A DNA stretch of 64,000 nucleotides from Euonymus europaeus. Lineage: Eukaryota > Streptophyta > Magnoliopsida > Celastrales > Celastraceae. The notes beneath the pieces are model-generated. The model saw only the letters and a list, made by a program, of their open reading frames with translations, ran no database searches and was not told the origin of the DNA. Numbering within the stretch: the stretch's first letter is position 1; each line of letters opens with the position of its first letter. A program made the position numbers and the translations under genes. The DNA lies in NCBI GenBank assembly GCA_963580455.1, contig OY756961.1, positions 11,513,001 to 11,577,000 on the forward strand, given 5' to 3'. Of the stretch, positions 24,463 to 36,288 are shown in pieces.

Positions 24463-26858
24463 GTTGATCGGTGTACACTTTTTATTGTTCTTCTATGTTA
24501 AATTTTACGAAAATAAGCTTCCAGGATTATTTCGATGCCAAAACACCAACTTTCTATGAAAAACGTACAAAACCGTTAAAAGTTCCTCCATAGAGAGAGT
24601 TGAGGAACTTCAGACAATTAAAGTTGCTCGGTGTAAACTTTTTATTGTTCTTCTATGTTAAATTTTACGAAAATGAGCTTCCAGTACTATTTCGATGCCA
24701 AAACACCAACTTTCTATGACAAATGGTTAAAACCGTCAAAAGCTCTTCCATAGAGAGAGTTGAGCAACTTCGGACTATCAAAGTTGCTCGGCGTACACTT
24801 TTTATTGTTCTTCTATGTTAAATTTTACGAAAATGAGCTTCCAGGATTATTTCGATGCCAAAACACCAACTTTCTATGAAAAACGTACAAAACCGTTAAA
24901 AGTTCCTCCATAGAGAGAGTTGAGGAACTTCAGACAATCAAAGTTGCTCGGTGTACACTTTTTATTGTTCTTCTTTTTAAATTTTACTAAAATGAGATTC
25001 CAAGATTATTTCGATGCCAAAACACCAACTTTCTATGACAAATGGACAAAACCGTTAAAAGCTCCTCCATAGAGAGAGTGGAGCAACTTCGGACTATCAA
25101 AGTTGATCGGTGTACACTTTTTATTGTTCTTCTATGATAAATTTTACGAAAATGAGCTTCCAGGATTATTTCGATGCCAAAACACCAACTTTCTATGAAA
25201 AACGTACAAAACCGTTAAAAGTTCCTCCATAGAGAGAGTTGAGGAACTTCAGACAATCAAAGTTGCTCGGTGTACACTTTTTATTGTTCTTCTTTTTAAA
25301 TTTTACTAAAATGAGATTCCAAGATTATTTCGATGCCAAAACACCAACTTTCTATGACAAATGGACAAAACCGTTAAAAGCTCCTCCATAGAGAGAGTGG
25401 AGCAACTTCGGACTATCAAAGTTGATCGGTGTACACTTTTTATTGTTCTTCTATGATAAATTTTACGAAAATGAGCTTCCAGGATTATTTCGATGCCAAA
25501 ACACCAACTTTCTATGAAAAACGTACAAAACCGTTAAAAGTTCCTCCATAGAGAGAGTTGAGGAACTTCAGACAATCAAAGTTGCTCGGTGTACACTTTT
25601 TATTGTTCTTCTTTTTAAATTTTACTAAAATGAGATTCCAAGATTATTTCGATGCCAAAACACCAACTTTCTATGACAAATGGACAAAACCGTTAAAAGC
25701 TCCTCCATAGAGAGAGTGGAGCAACTTCGGACTATCAAAGTTGATCGGTGTACACTTTTTATTGTTCTTCTATGATAAATTTTACGAAAATGAGCTTCCA
25801 GGATTATTTCGATCCCAAAACACCAACTTTCTATGACAAATGGACAAAACCGTTAAAAGCTCCTCCATAGAGAGATTTGAGCAACTTCGGAGTATCAAAG
25901 TTGATCGGTGTACACTTTTTATTGTTCTTCTATGTTAAATTTTACGAAAATGAGCTTCCAGGACTATTTCGATGCAAAAACAAGAACTTTCTATGACAAA
26001 TGGACAAAACCGTTAAAAGCACCTCCATAGAGAGAGTTGAGGAACTTCGGACTATCAAAGTTGCTCGGTGTACACTTTTTATTGTTCTTCTATGTTAAAT
26101 TTTACGAAAATGAGCTTCCAGGATTATTTCGATGCCAAAACACAAACTTTCTATGAAAAATGGACAAAACCGTTAAAAGCTCCTCCATAGAGAGATTTGA
26201 GCAACTTCGGAGTATCAAAGTTGATCGGTGTACACTTTTTATTGTTTTTCTATGTTAAATTTTACGAAAATGAGCTTCCAGGATTATTTCGATCCCAAAA
26301 CACCAACTTTCTATGACAAATGGACAAAACCGTTAAAAGCTCCTCCATAGAGAGAGTGGAGCAACTTCGGACTATCAAAGTTGATCGGTGTACACTTTTT
26401 ATTGTTCTTCTATGTTAAATTTTACGAAAATGAGCTTCCAGTACTATTTCGATGCCAAAACACCAACTTTCTATGGCAAATGGTTAAAACCGTCAAAAGC
26501 TCCTCCATAGAGAGAGTTGAGCAACTTCGGACTATCAAAGTTGCTCGGTGTACACTTTTTATTGTTCTTCTATGTTAAATTTTACGAAAATGAGCTTCCA
26601 GGATTATTTCGATGCTAAAACACCAAATTTCTATGACAAATGAACAAAACCGTTAAAAGCTCCTCCATAGAGAGTATTGAGTAACTTCCGACAATCAAAG
26701 TTGCTCGGTGTACACTTTTTATTGTTCTTCTTATTAAATTTTACGAAAATGAGCTTCCAGGATTATTTCGATCCCAAAACACCAACTTTCTATGAAAAAT
26801 GGACAAAACCGTTAAAAGCTCTTCCATAGAGAGATTTGAGCAACTTCGGACTATCAAA
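24463..26858 (+). repeat. HOR unit D2, 15 monomers (2396 bp)
   Basis: This unit repeats D1 in the same order. Markers such as gcaaaaacaagaac are 2396 bp apart (caagaa at 23,585 and 25,981), and the 65-codon frame at 23,985 recurs at 26,381. It is 319 bp longer than D1 because the dimer holding the cttctttttaaa monomer is present three times (24,943, 25,262 and 25,581) instead of twice. It has four 159 bp members. Confidence 0.86.
24943..25739 (+). repeat. Local dimer expansion (319 bp spacing, three marked units)
   Basis: A dimer made of a 159 bp cttctttttaaa / ctaaaatgagattcc monomer and a 160 bp agtggagcaac / ctatgataaatt monomer is reiterated. Its marked units start at 24,943, 25,262 and 25,581. 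The corresponding stretches at 22,866-23,343 and 15,833-16,310 have two marked units. Copies carry small differences, for example tttttctaaa against ttttactaaa, so this is not a trivial read duplication. Confidence 0.83.
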
Positions 26859-29418
26859 GTTGATCGGTGTACACTTTTTATTGTTCTTCTATGTTAAATT
26901 TTACGAAAATGAGATTCCAGGATTACTTCGATGCCAAAACAACAACTTTCTATGAAAAACGGACAAAACCGTTAAAAGTTCCTCCATAGAGAGAGTTGAG
27001 GAACTTCAGACAATCAAAGTTGCTCGGTGTAAACTTTTTATTGTTCTTCTATGTTAAATTTTACGAAAATGAGCTTCCAGGACTATTTCGATGCCAAAAC
27101 ACCAACTTTCTATAAAAAACGGACAAAACCGTTAAAAGTACCTCCATAGAGAGAGTTGAGCAACTTCAGACAATCAAAGTTGCTCGGTGTAAACTTTTTA
27201 TTGTTCTTCTATGTTAAATTTTACGAAAATGAGCTTCCAGGACTATTTCGATGCCAAAACACCAACTTTCTATGACAAATGGTTAAAACCGTCAAAAGCT
27301 CCTCCATAAAGAGAGTTGAGCAACTTCGGACTATCAAAGTTGCTCGGTGTACACTTTTTATTGTTCTTCTATGTTAATTTTTACGAAAATGAGCTTCCAG
27401 GATTATTTCGATGCAAAAACACCAAATTTCTATGAAAAATGGAAAAAACCGTTAAAAGCTCCTCTATAGAGAGTATTGAGCAACTTCGGACAATCAAAGT
27501 TGCTCGGTGTACACTTTTTATTGTTCTTCTATGTTAAATTTTACGAAAATGAGCTTCCAGGATTATTTCGATGCTAAAGCACCAAATTTCTATGACAAAT
27601 GGACAAAACCGTTAAAAGCTCATCCATAGAGAGTGTTGAGCAACTTCGGACAATCAAAGTTGCTCGGTGTACACTTTTTATTGTTCTTCTATGTTAAATG
27701 TTACGAAAATGAGGTTCCAGGATTATTTCGATGCCAAAACAACAACTTTCTATGACAAATGGACAAAACCGTTAAAAGCTCCTCCATAGAGAGGGTTGAG
27801 CAACGTCGGACTATCAAAGTTGCTCGGTGTACACTTTTTATTGTTCTTCAATGTTAAATTTTACAAAAATGAGCTTCCAGGATTATTTCGATGCCAAAAC
27901 ACCAACTTTCTATGGCAAATGGACAAAACCGTTAAAAGCTCCTCCATAGAGAGATTTGAGCAACTTCGGACTATCAAAGTTGATCGGTGTACACTTTTTA
28001 TTGTTCTTCTATGTTAAATTTTACGAAAATGAGCTTCTAGGATTATTTCGATGCCAAAACACCAACTTTCAATGAAAAACGGACAAAACCGTTAAAAGTT
28101 CCTCTATAGAGAAAGTTGAGCAACTTCAGACAATCAAAGTTGCTCGGTGTAAACTTTTTATTCTTCTTCAATGTTAAATTTTACGAAAATGAGCTTCCTG
28201 GACTCTTTCGATGCCAAAACACCAACTTTCTATGACAAATGGTTAAAACCGTTAAAAGCTCCTCCATAGAGAGAGTTGAGCAACTTCGGACTATCAAAGT
28301 TGCTCGGTGTACACTTTTTATTGTTCTTCTATGTTAAATTTTACGAAAATGAGCTTCCAGGATTATTTTGATGCTAAAACACCAAATTTCTATGACAAAT
28401 GGACAAAACCGTTAAAAGCTCCTCCATAGAGAGAGTTGAGCAACTTCGGACTATCAAAGTTGCTCGGTGTACACTTTTTATTGTTCTTCTATGTCAAATT
28501 TTATGAGTATAAGCTTCCAAGACTATTTCGATGCCAAAACACCAACTTTTTATGACAAACGGACAAAATCGTTAAAAGCTCCTCCATAGAGAGAGTTGAG
28601 CAACTTTAGACAATCAAAGTTGCTCGGTGTACACTTTTTATTGTTCTTCTTATTAAATTTTACGAAAATGAGCTTCCAGGATTATTTCGATGCCAAAACA
28701 CCAACTTTTTATGACAAATGGATAAAACCGTTAAAAGCTCCTCCATAGAGAGAGTGGAGCAACTTCGGACTATCAAAGTTGATCGGTGTACACTTTTTAT
28801 TGTTCTTCTATGTTAAATTTTACGAAAATGAGCTTCTAGGATTATTTCGATGCCAAAACACCAACTTTCTACGAAAAACGGACAAAACCGTTAAAAGTTC
28901 CTCCATAGAGAAAGTTGAGCAACTTCAGACAATCAAAGTTGCTCGATGTAAACTTTTTATTGTTCTTCTATGTCAAATTTTATGAGTATAAGCTTCCAAG
29001 ATTATTTCGATGGCAAAAGACCAACTTTCTATGACAAATGGACAAAATCGTTAAAAGCTCCTCGATAGAGAGTGTTGAGCAACTTCAGACAATCAAAGTT
29101 GCTCGGTGTACACTTTTTATTGTGGTTCTATGTTAAATTTTACGAAATTGAGCTTCCAGAATTATTTCGATGCCAAAACACCTACTTTCTATGGCAAATG
29201 GACAAAATCGTTAAAAGCTCCTCCATAGAGAGTGTTGAACAACTTCGGACAATCAAAGTTGCTCGTTGTACACCTTTTTATTGTTCTTCTATGTTAAATG
29301 TTACGAAAATGAACTTCCAGGATTATTTCGATGCCAAAAGACCAACTTTCTATGACAAATGGACAAAACCGTTAGAAGCACCTCCATAGAGAGAGTTGAG
29401 TAGCTTCGGACTATCAAA
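26859..29418 (+). repeat. Heterogeneous transition zone of the array
   Basis: About sixteen monomers follow each other without an order that I can match as a block elsewhere. Many carry private changes: gattacttcg near 26,921, gttaattttta near 27,373, gatgctaaagc near 27,571, gaggttcc near 27,712, aacgtcgg near 27,802 and cctggactctttcg near 28,197. Left-domain markers (ggtttacac, ataacgagagtgg, agtactatt) stop before or at its left edge. The first gagtata monomers (28,505 and 28,984) and the first 161 bp monomer (29,258) appear here. Confidence 0.75.
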
Positions 29419-31767
29419 GTTGCTCGGTGTACACTTTTTATTCTTTTTCTATGTTAAATTTTACGAAAATGAGCTTCCAGGATTATTTCGATGCCAAAAC
29501 ACCAACTTTCTATGACAAAGGGACAAAACCGTTAAAAGCTCCTCCATAGAGAGAGTTGAGCAACTTCGGACTATCAAAGTTGATCGGTGTACACTTTTTA
29601 TTGTTCTTCTATGTTAAATTTTACGAAAATGAGCTTCCAGGATTATTTCGATGCCAAAAGACCAACTTTCTATGACAAATGGACAAAACCGTTAGAAGCA
29701 CCTCCATAGAGAGAGTTGAGTAGCTTCGGACTATCAAAGTTGCTCGGTGTACACTTTTTATTCTTCTTCTATGTTAAATTTTACGAAAATGAGCTTCCAG
29801 GATTATTTCGATGCCAAAACACCAACTTTCTATGAAAAACGGACAAAACCGTTAAAAGTTCCTCCATAGAGAGAGTTGAGCAACTTCAGACAATCAAAGT
29901 TGCTCGGTGTAAACTTTTTATTGTTCTTCTATGTTAAATTTTACGAAAATGAGCTTCCAGGACTATTTCGATGCAAAAACAAGAACTTTCTATGACAAAG
30001 GGACAAAACCGTTAAAAGGTCCTCCATAGAGAGTTGAGCAACTTCGGACTATAAAAGTTGCTCAGTGCACACTTTTTAATGTTCTTTTATGTCAAATTTT
30101 ATGAGTATAAGCTTCCAAGATTATTTCGATGGCAAAAGACCAACTTTCTATGACAAATCGACAAAATCGTTAAAAGCTCCTCCATAGAGAGTGTTGAGCA
30201 ACTTCAGACAATCAAAGTTGCTCGGTGTACACTTTTTATTGTTCTTCTTATTAAATTTTACGAAAATGAGCTTCCAGGATTATTTCGATGCTAAAACACC
30301 AAATTTCTATGACAAATGGACAAAACCGCTAAAAGCTCCTCCATAGAGAGATTTGAGCAACTTCGGACTATCAAAGTTGATCGGTGTACACTTTTTATTG
30401 TTCTTCTATGTTAAATTTTACGAAAATGAGCTTCCAGGATTATTTCGATGCCAAAACACCAACTTTCTATGAAAAACGGACAAAACCGTTAAAAGCTCCT
30501 CCATAGAGAGATTTGAGCAACTTCGGACTATCAAAGTTGATCGGTGTACACTTTTTATTGTTCTTCTATGTTAAATTTTACGAAAATGAGCTTCCAGGAT
30601 TATTTCGATGCCAAAAAACCAACTTTCTATGACAAACGGACAAGACCGTTAAAAGCTCCTCTATAGAGAGAGTTAAGCAACTTCAGACAATCAAAGTTGC
30701 TCGGTGTACACATTTTATTGTTCTTCTATGTTAAATTTTACGAAAATGAGCTTACAGGACTATTTCGATGCCAAAACACCAACTTTCTATGAAAAATGGA
30801 CAAAACCGTTAAAAGCTCCTCCATAGAGAGATTTGAGCAATTTCAGACTATCAAAGTTGATCGGTGTACACTTGTTATTGTTCTTCTATGTTAAATTTTA
30901 CGAAAATGAGCTTACAGGATTATTTCAATGCCAAAAAACCAACTTTCTATGACAAACGGACAAAACCGTTAAAAGCTCCTCCATAGAGAGAGTTAAGTAA
31001 CTTCAGACAATCAAAGTTGATCGGTGTACACTTTTTATTGTTCTTCTATCTTAAATTTTACGAAAATGAGCTTACAGGACTATTTCGATGCCAAAACACC
31101 AACTTTCTATGACAAATGGACAAAACCGTTAAAAGCTCCTCCATAGAGAGAGTTGAGCAACTTCGGACTATCAAAGTTGCTCGGTGTACACTTTTTATTG
31201 TTCTTCTATGTTAAATTTTACGAAAATGAGCTTCCAGGATTATTTCGATGCCAAAACACCAACTTTCTATGACAAATGGACAAAACCGTTAAAAGCTCCT
31301 CTATAGAGAGAGTTGAGCAACTTCGGACTATCAAAGTTGCTCAGTGCACACTTTTTAATGTTCTTTTATGTCAAATTTTATGAGTATAAGCTTCCAAGAT
31401 TATTTCGATGGCAAAAGACCAACTTTCTATGACAAATGGACAAAATCGTTAAAAGCTCCTCCATAGAGAGTGTTGAGCAACTTCAGACAATCAAAGTTGC
31501 TCGGTGTACACTTTTTATTGTTCTTCTATGTTAAATTTTACGAAAATGAGCTTCCAGGATTATTTCGATGCCAAAACACCAACTTTCTATGACAAAGGGA
31601 CAAAACCGTTAAAAGCTCCTCCATAGAGAGAGTTGAGCAACTTCGGACTATCAAAGTTGATCGGTGTACACTTTTTATTGTTCTTCTATGTTAAATTTTA
31701 CGAAAATGAGCTTCCAGGATTATTTCGATGCCAAAAGACCAACTTTCTATGACAAATGGACAAAACC
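29419..31767 (+). repeat. HOR unit M1 (2077 bp spacing, 13 monomers)
   Basis: Markers in this stretch recur 2077 bp downstream. These are gttagaagc at 29,691 and 31,768, gacaaaggga at 29,514 and 31,591, and gagtata at 30,103 and 32,180. The 13 monomers include one 158 bp unit at 29,899 (a 2 bp loss giving ccatagagagttgag) and one 159 bp unit at 30,217. A gagtata pair 1279 bp apart (8 monomers minus 1) is internal to each unit. Confidence 0.85.
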
Positions 31768-34700
31768 GTTAGAAGCACCTCCATAGAGAGAGTTGAGTAG
31801 CTTCGGACTATCAAAGTTGCTCGGTGTACACTTTTTATTCTTCTTCTATGTTAAATTTTACCAAAATGAGCTTCCAGGATTATTTCGATGCCAAAACACC
31901 AACTTTCTATGAAAAACGGACAAAACCGTTAAAAGTTCCTCCATAGAGAGAGTTGAGCAACTTCAGACAATCAAAGTTGCTCGGTGTAAACTTTTTATTG
32001 TTCTTCTATGTTAAATTTTACGAAAATGAGCTTCCAGGACTATTTCGATGCAAAAACAAGAACTTTCTATGACAAAGGGACAAAACCGTTAAAAGGTCCT
32101 CCATAGAGAGTTGAGCAACTTCGGACTATAAAAGTTGCTCAGTGCACACTTTTTAATGTTCTTTTATGTCAAATTTTATGAGTATAAGCTTCCAAGATTA
32201 TTTCGATGGCAAAAGACCAACTTTCTATGACAAATCGACAAAATCGTTAAAAGCTCCTCCATAGAGAGTGTTGAGCAACTTCAGACAATCAAAGTTGCTC
32301 GGTGTACACTTTTTATTGTTCTTCTTATTAAATTTTACGAAAATGAGCTTCCAGGATTATTTCGATGCTAAAACACCAAATTTCTATGACAAATGGACAA
32401 AACCGCTAAAAGCTCCTCCATAGAGAGATTTGAGCAACTTCGGACTATCAAAGTTGATCGGTGTACACTTTTTATTGTTCTTCTATGTTAAATTTTACGA
32501 AAATGAGCTTCCAGGATTATTTCGATGCCAAAACACCAACTTTCTATGAAAAACGGACAAAACCGTTAAAAGCTCCTCCATAGAGAGATTTGAGCAACTT
32601 CGGACTATCAAAGTTGATCGGTGTACACTTTTTATTGTTCTTCTATGTTAAATTTTACGAAAATGAGCTTCCAGGATTATTTCGATGCCAAAAAACCAAC
32701 TTTCTATGACAAACGGACAAGACCGTTAAAAGCTCCTCTATAGAGAGAGTTAAGCAACTTCAGACAATCAAAGTTGCTCGGTGTACACATTTTATTGTTC
32801 TTCTATGTTAAATTTTACGAAAATGAGCTTACAGGACTATTTCGATGCCAAAACACCAACTTTCTATGAAAAATGGACAAAACCGTTAAAAGCTCCTCCA
32901 TAGAGAGATTTGAGCAATTTCAGACTATCAAAGTTGATCGGTGTACACTTTTTATTGTTCTTCTATGTTAAATTTTACGAAAATGAGCTTACAGGATTAT
33001 TTCAATGCCAAAAAACCAACTTTCTATGACAAACGGACAAAACCGTTAAAAGCTCCTCCATAGAGAGAGTTAAGTAACTTCAGACAATCAAAGTTGATCG
33101 GTGTACACTTTTTATTGTTCTTCTATCTTAAATTTTACGAAAATGAGCTTACAGGACTATTTCGATGCCAAAACACCAACTTTCTATGACAAATGGACAA
33201 AACCGTTAAAAGCTCCTCCATAGAGAGAGTTGAGCAACTTCGGACTATCAAAGTTGCTCGGTGTACACTTTTTATTGTTCTTCTATGTTAAATTTTACGA
33301 AAATGAGCTTCCAGGATTATTTCGATGCCAAAACACCAACTTTCTATGACAAATGGACAAAACCGTTAAAAGCTCCTCTATAGAGAGAGTTGAGCAACTT
33401 CGGACTATCAAAGTTGCTCAGTGCACACTTTTTAATGTTCTTTTATGTCAAATTTTATGAGTATAAGCTTCCAAGATTATTTCGATGGCAAAAGACCAAC
33501 TTTCTATGACAAATGCACAAAATCGTTAAAAGCTCCTCCATAGAGAGTGTTGAGCAACTTCAGACAATCAAAGTTGCTCGGTGTACACTTTTTATTGTTC
33601 TTCTTATTAAATTTTACGAAAATGAGCTTCCAGGATTATTTCGATGCTAAAACACCAAATTTCTATGACAAATGGACAAAACCGTTAAAAGCTCCTCCAT
33701 AGAGAGATTTGAGCAACTTCGGACTATCAAAGTTGATCGGTGTACACTTTTTATTGTTCTTCTATGTTAAATTTTACGAAAATGAGCTTCCAGGATTATT
33801 TCGATACCAAAACACCAACTTTCTATGAAAAACGGACAAAACCGTTAAAAGCTCCTCCATAGAGAGATTTGAGCAACTTCGGACTATCAAAGTTGATCGG
33901 TGTACACTTTTTATTGTTCTTCTATGTTAAATTTTACGAAAATGAGCTTCCAAGATTATTTCGATGCCAAAACACCAACTTTCTATGAAAAACGGACAAA
34001 ACCGTTAAAAGCTCCTCCATAGAGAGATTTGAGCAACTTCGGACTATCAACGTTGATCGGTGTACACTTTTTATTGTTCTTCTATGTTAAATTTTACGAA
34101 AATGAGCTTCCAGGATTATTTCGATGCCAAAAAACCAACTTTCTATGACAAACGGACAAGACCGTTAAAAGCTCCTCCATAGAGAGAGTTAAGCAACTTT
34201 AGACAATCAAAGTTGCTCGGTGTACACATTTTGTTCTTCTTCTATGTTAAATTTTACGAAAATGAGCTTACAGGACTATTTCGATGCCAAAACACCAACT
34301 TTCTATGAAAAATCGACAAAACCGTTAAAAGCTCCTCCATAGAGAGATTTGAGCAATTTCGGACTATCAAAGTTGATCGGTGTACACTTTTTATTGTTCT
34401 TCTATGTTAAATTTTACGAAAATGAGCTTACAGGATTATTTCGATGCCAAAAAACCAACTTTCTATGACAAACGGACAAAACCGTTAAAAGCTCCTCCAT
34501 AGAGAGAGTTAAGCAACTTCAGACAATCAAAGTTGATCGGTGTACACTTTTTATTGTTCTTCTATGTTAAATTTTACGAAAATGAGCTTACAGGACTATT
34601 TCGATGCTAAAACACCAACTTTCTATGACAAAGGGACAAAACCGTTAAAAGCTCCTCCATAGAGAGAGTTGAGCAACTTCGGACTATCAAAGTTGATCGG

Positions 34701-34803
34701 TGTACACTTTTTATTGTTCTTCTATGTTAAATTTTACGAAAATGAGCTTCCAGGATTATTTCGATGCCAAAAGACCAACTTTCTATGACAAATGGACAAA
34801 ACC
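31768..34803 (+). repeat. HOR unit M2 (3036 bp, 19 monomers)
   Basis: This starts as a copy of M1 but is 959 bp longer, six monomers minus one base. The extra piece (about 33.5-34.5 kb) contains gataccaaaac at 33,803, tatcaacgttg near 34,045 and a monomer with acacattttgttcttc at about 34,224. It ends at the gttagaagc marker at 34,804. The 158 bp unit at 31,976 and the 159 bp units at 32,294 and 33,573 account for the length. Confidence 0.84.
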
Positions 34804-36288
34804 GTTAGAAGCACCTCCATAGAGAGAGTTGAGTAGCTTCGGACTATCAAAGTTGCTCGGTGTACACTTTTTATTCTTCTTCTATGTTAAATTTTACGAA
34901 AATGAGCTTCCAGGATTATTTCGATGCCAAAACACCAACTTTCTATGAAAAACGGACAAAACCGTTAAAAGTTCCTCCATAGAGAGAGTTGAGCAACTTC
35001 AGACAATCAAAGTTGCTCGGTGTAAACTTTTTATTGTTCTTCTATGTTAAATTTTACGAAAATGAGCTTCCAGGACTATTTCGATGCAAAAACAAGAACT
35101 TTCTATGACAAAGGGACAAAACCGTTAAAAGGTCCTCCATAGAGAGTTGAGCAACTTCGGACTATCAAAGTTGCTCAGTGCACACTTTTTAATGTTCTTT
35201 TATGTCAAATTTTATGAGTATAAGCTTCCAAGATTATTTCGATGGCAAAAGACCAACTTTCTATGACAAATCGACAAAATCGTTAAAAGCTCCTCCATAG
35301 AGAGTGTTGAGCAACTTCAGACAATCAAAGTTGCTCGGTGTACACTTTTTATTGTTCTTCTTATTAAATTTTACGAAAATGAGCTTCCAGGATTATTTCG
35401 ATGCTAAAACACCAAATTTCTATGACAAATGGACAAAACCGTTAAAAGCTCCTCCATAGAGAGATTTGAGCAACTTCGGACTATCAAAGTTGATCGGTGT
35501 ACACTTTTTATTGTTCTTCTATGTTAAATTTTACGAAAATGAGCTTCCAGGATTATTTCGATGCCAAAACACCAACTTTCTATGAAAAACGGACAAAACC
35601 GTTAAAAGCTCCTCCATAGAGAGATTTGAGCAACTTCGGACTATCAAAGTTGATCGGTGTACACTTTTTATTGTTCTTCTATGTTAAATTTTACGAAAAT
35701 GAGCTTCCAGGATTATTTCGATGCCAAAAAACCAACTTTCTATGACAAACGGACAAGACCGTTAAAAGCTCCTCTATAGAGAGAGTTAAGCAACTTCAGA
35801 CAATCAAAGTTGCTCGGTGTACACATTTTATTGTTCTTCTATGTTAAATTTTACGAAAATGAGCTTACAGGACTATTTCGATGCCAAAACACCAACTTTC
35901 TATGAAAAATGGACAAAACCGTTAAAAGCTCCTCCATAGAGAGATTTGAGCAATTTCAGACTATCAAAGTTGATCGGTGTACACTTTTTATTGTTCTTCT
36001 ATGTTAAATTTTACGAAAATGAGCTTACAGGATTATTTCGATGCCAAAAAACCAACTTTCTATGACAAACGGACAAAACCGTTAAAAGCTCCTCCATAGA
36101 GAGAGTTAAGCAACTTCAGACAATCAAAGTTGATCGGTGTACACTTTTTATTGTTCTTCTATCTTAAATTTTACGAAAATGAGCTTACAGGACTATTTCG
36201 ATGCCAAAACACCAACTTTCTATGACAAATGGACAAAACCGTTAAAAGCTCCTCCATAGAGAGAGTTGAGCAACTTCGGACTATCAAA
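34804..36288 (+). repeat. HOR unit M3, partial third copy
   Basis: This repeats M2 at an offset of 3036 bp: 158 bp unit at 35,012, gagtata at 35,216 and 36,495, gataccaaaac at 36,839 against 33,803. Similarity continues to about 37.6 kb, inside the next annotated block, so the M and R families share monomer blocks. The boundary given here is where the 3359 bp periodicity begins. Confidence 0.78.

Noticed and set aside
34224..34260. acacattttgttcttcttctatg as a possible indel monomer
   Set aside because: The anchor spacing before and after stays 160 bp (34,212 to 34,372), so this is a set of substitutions or a balanced change, not a length variant.
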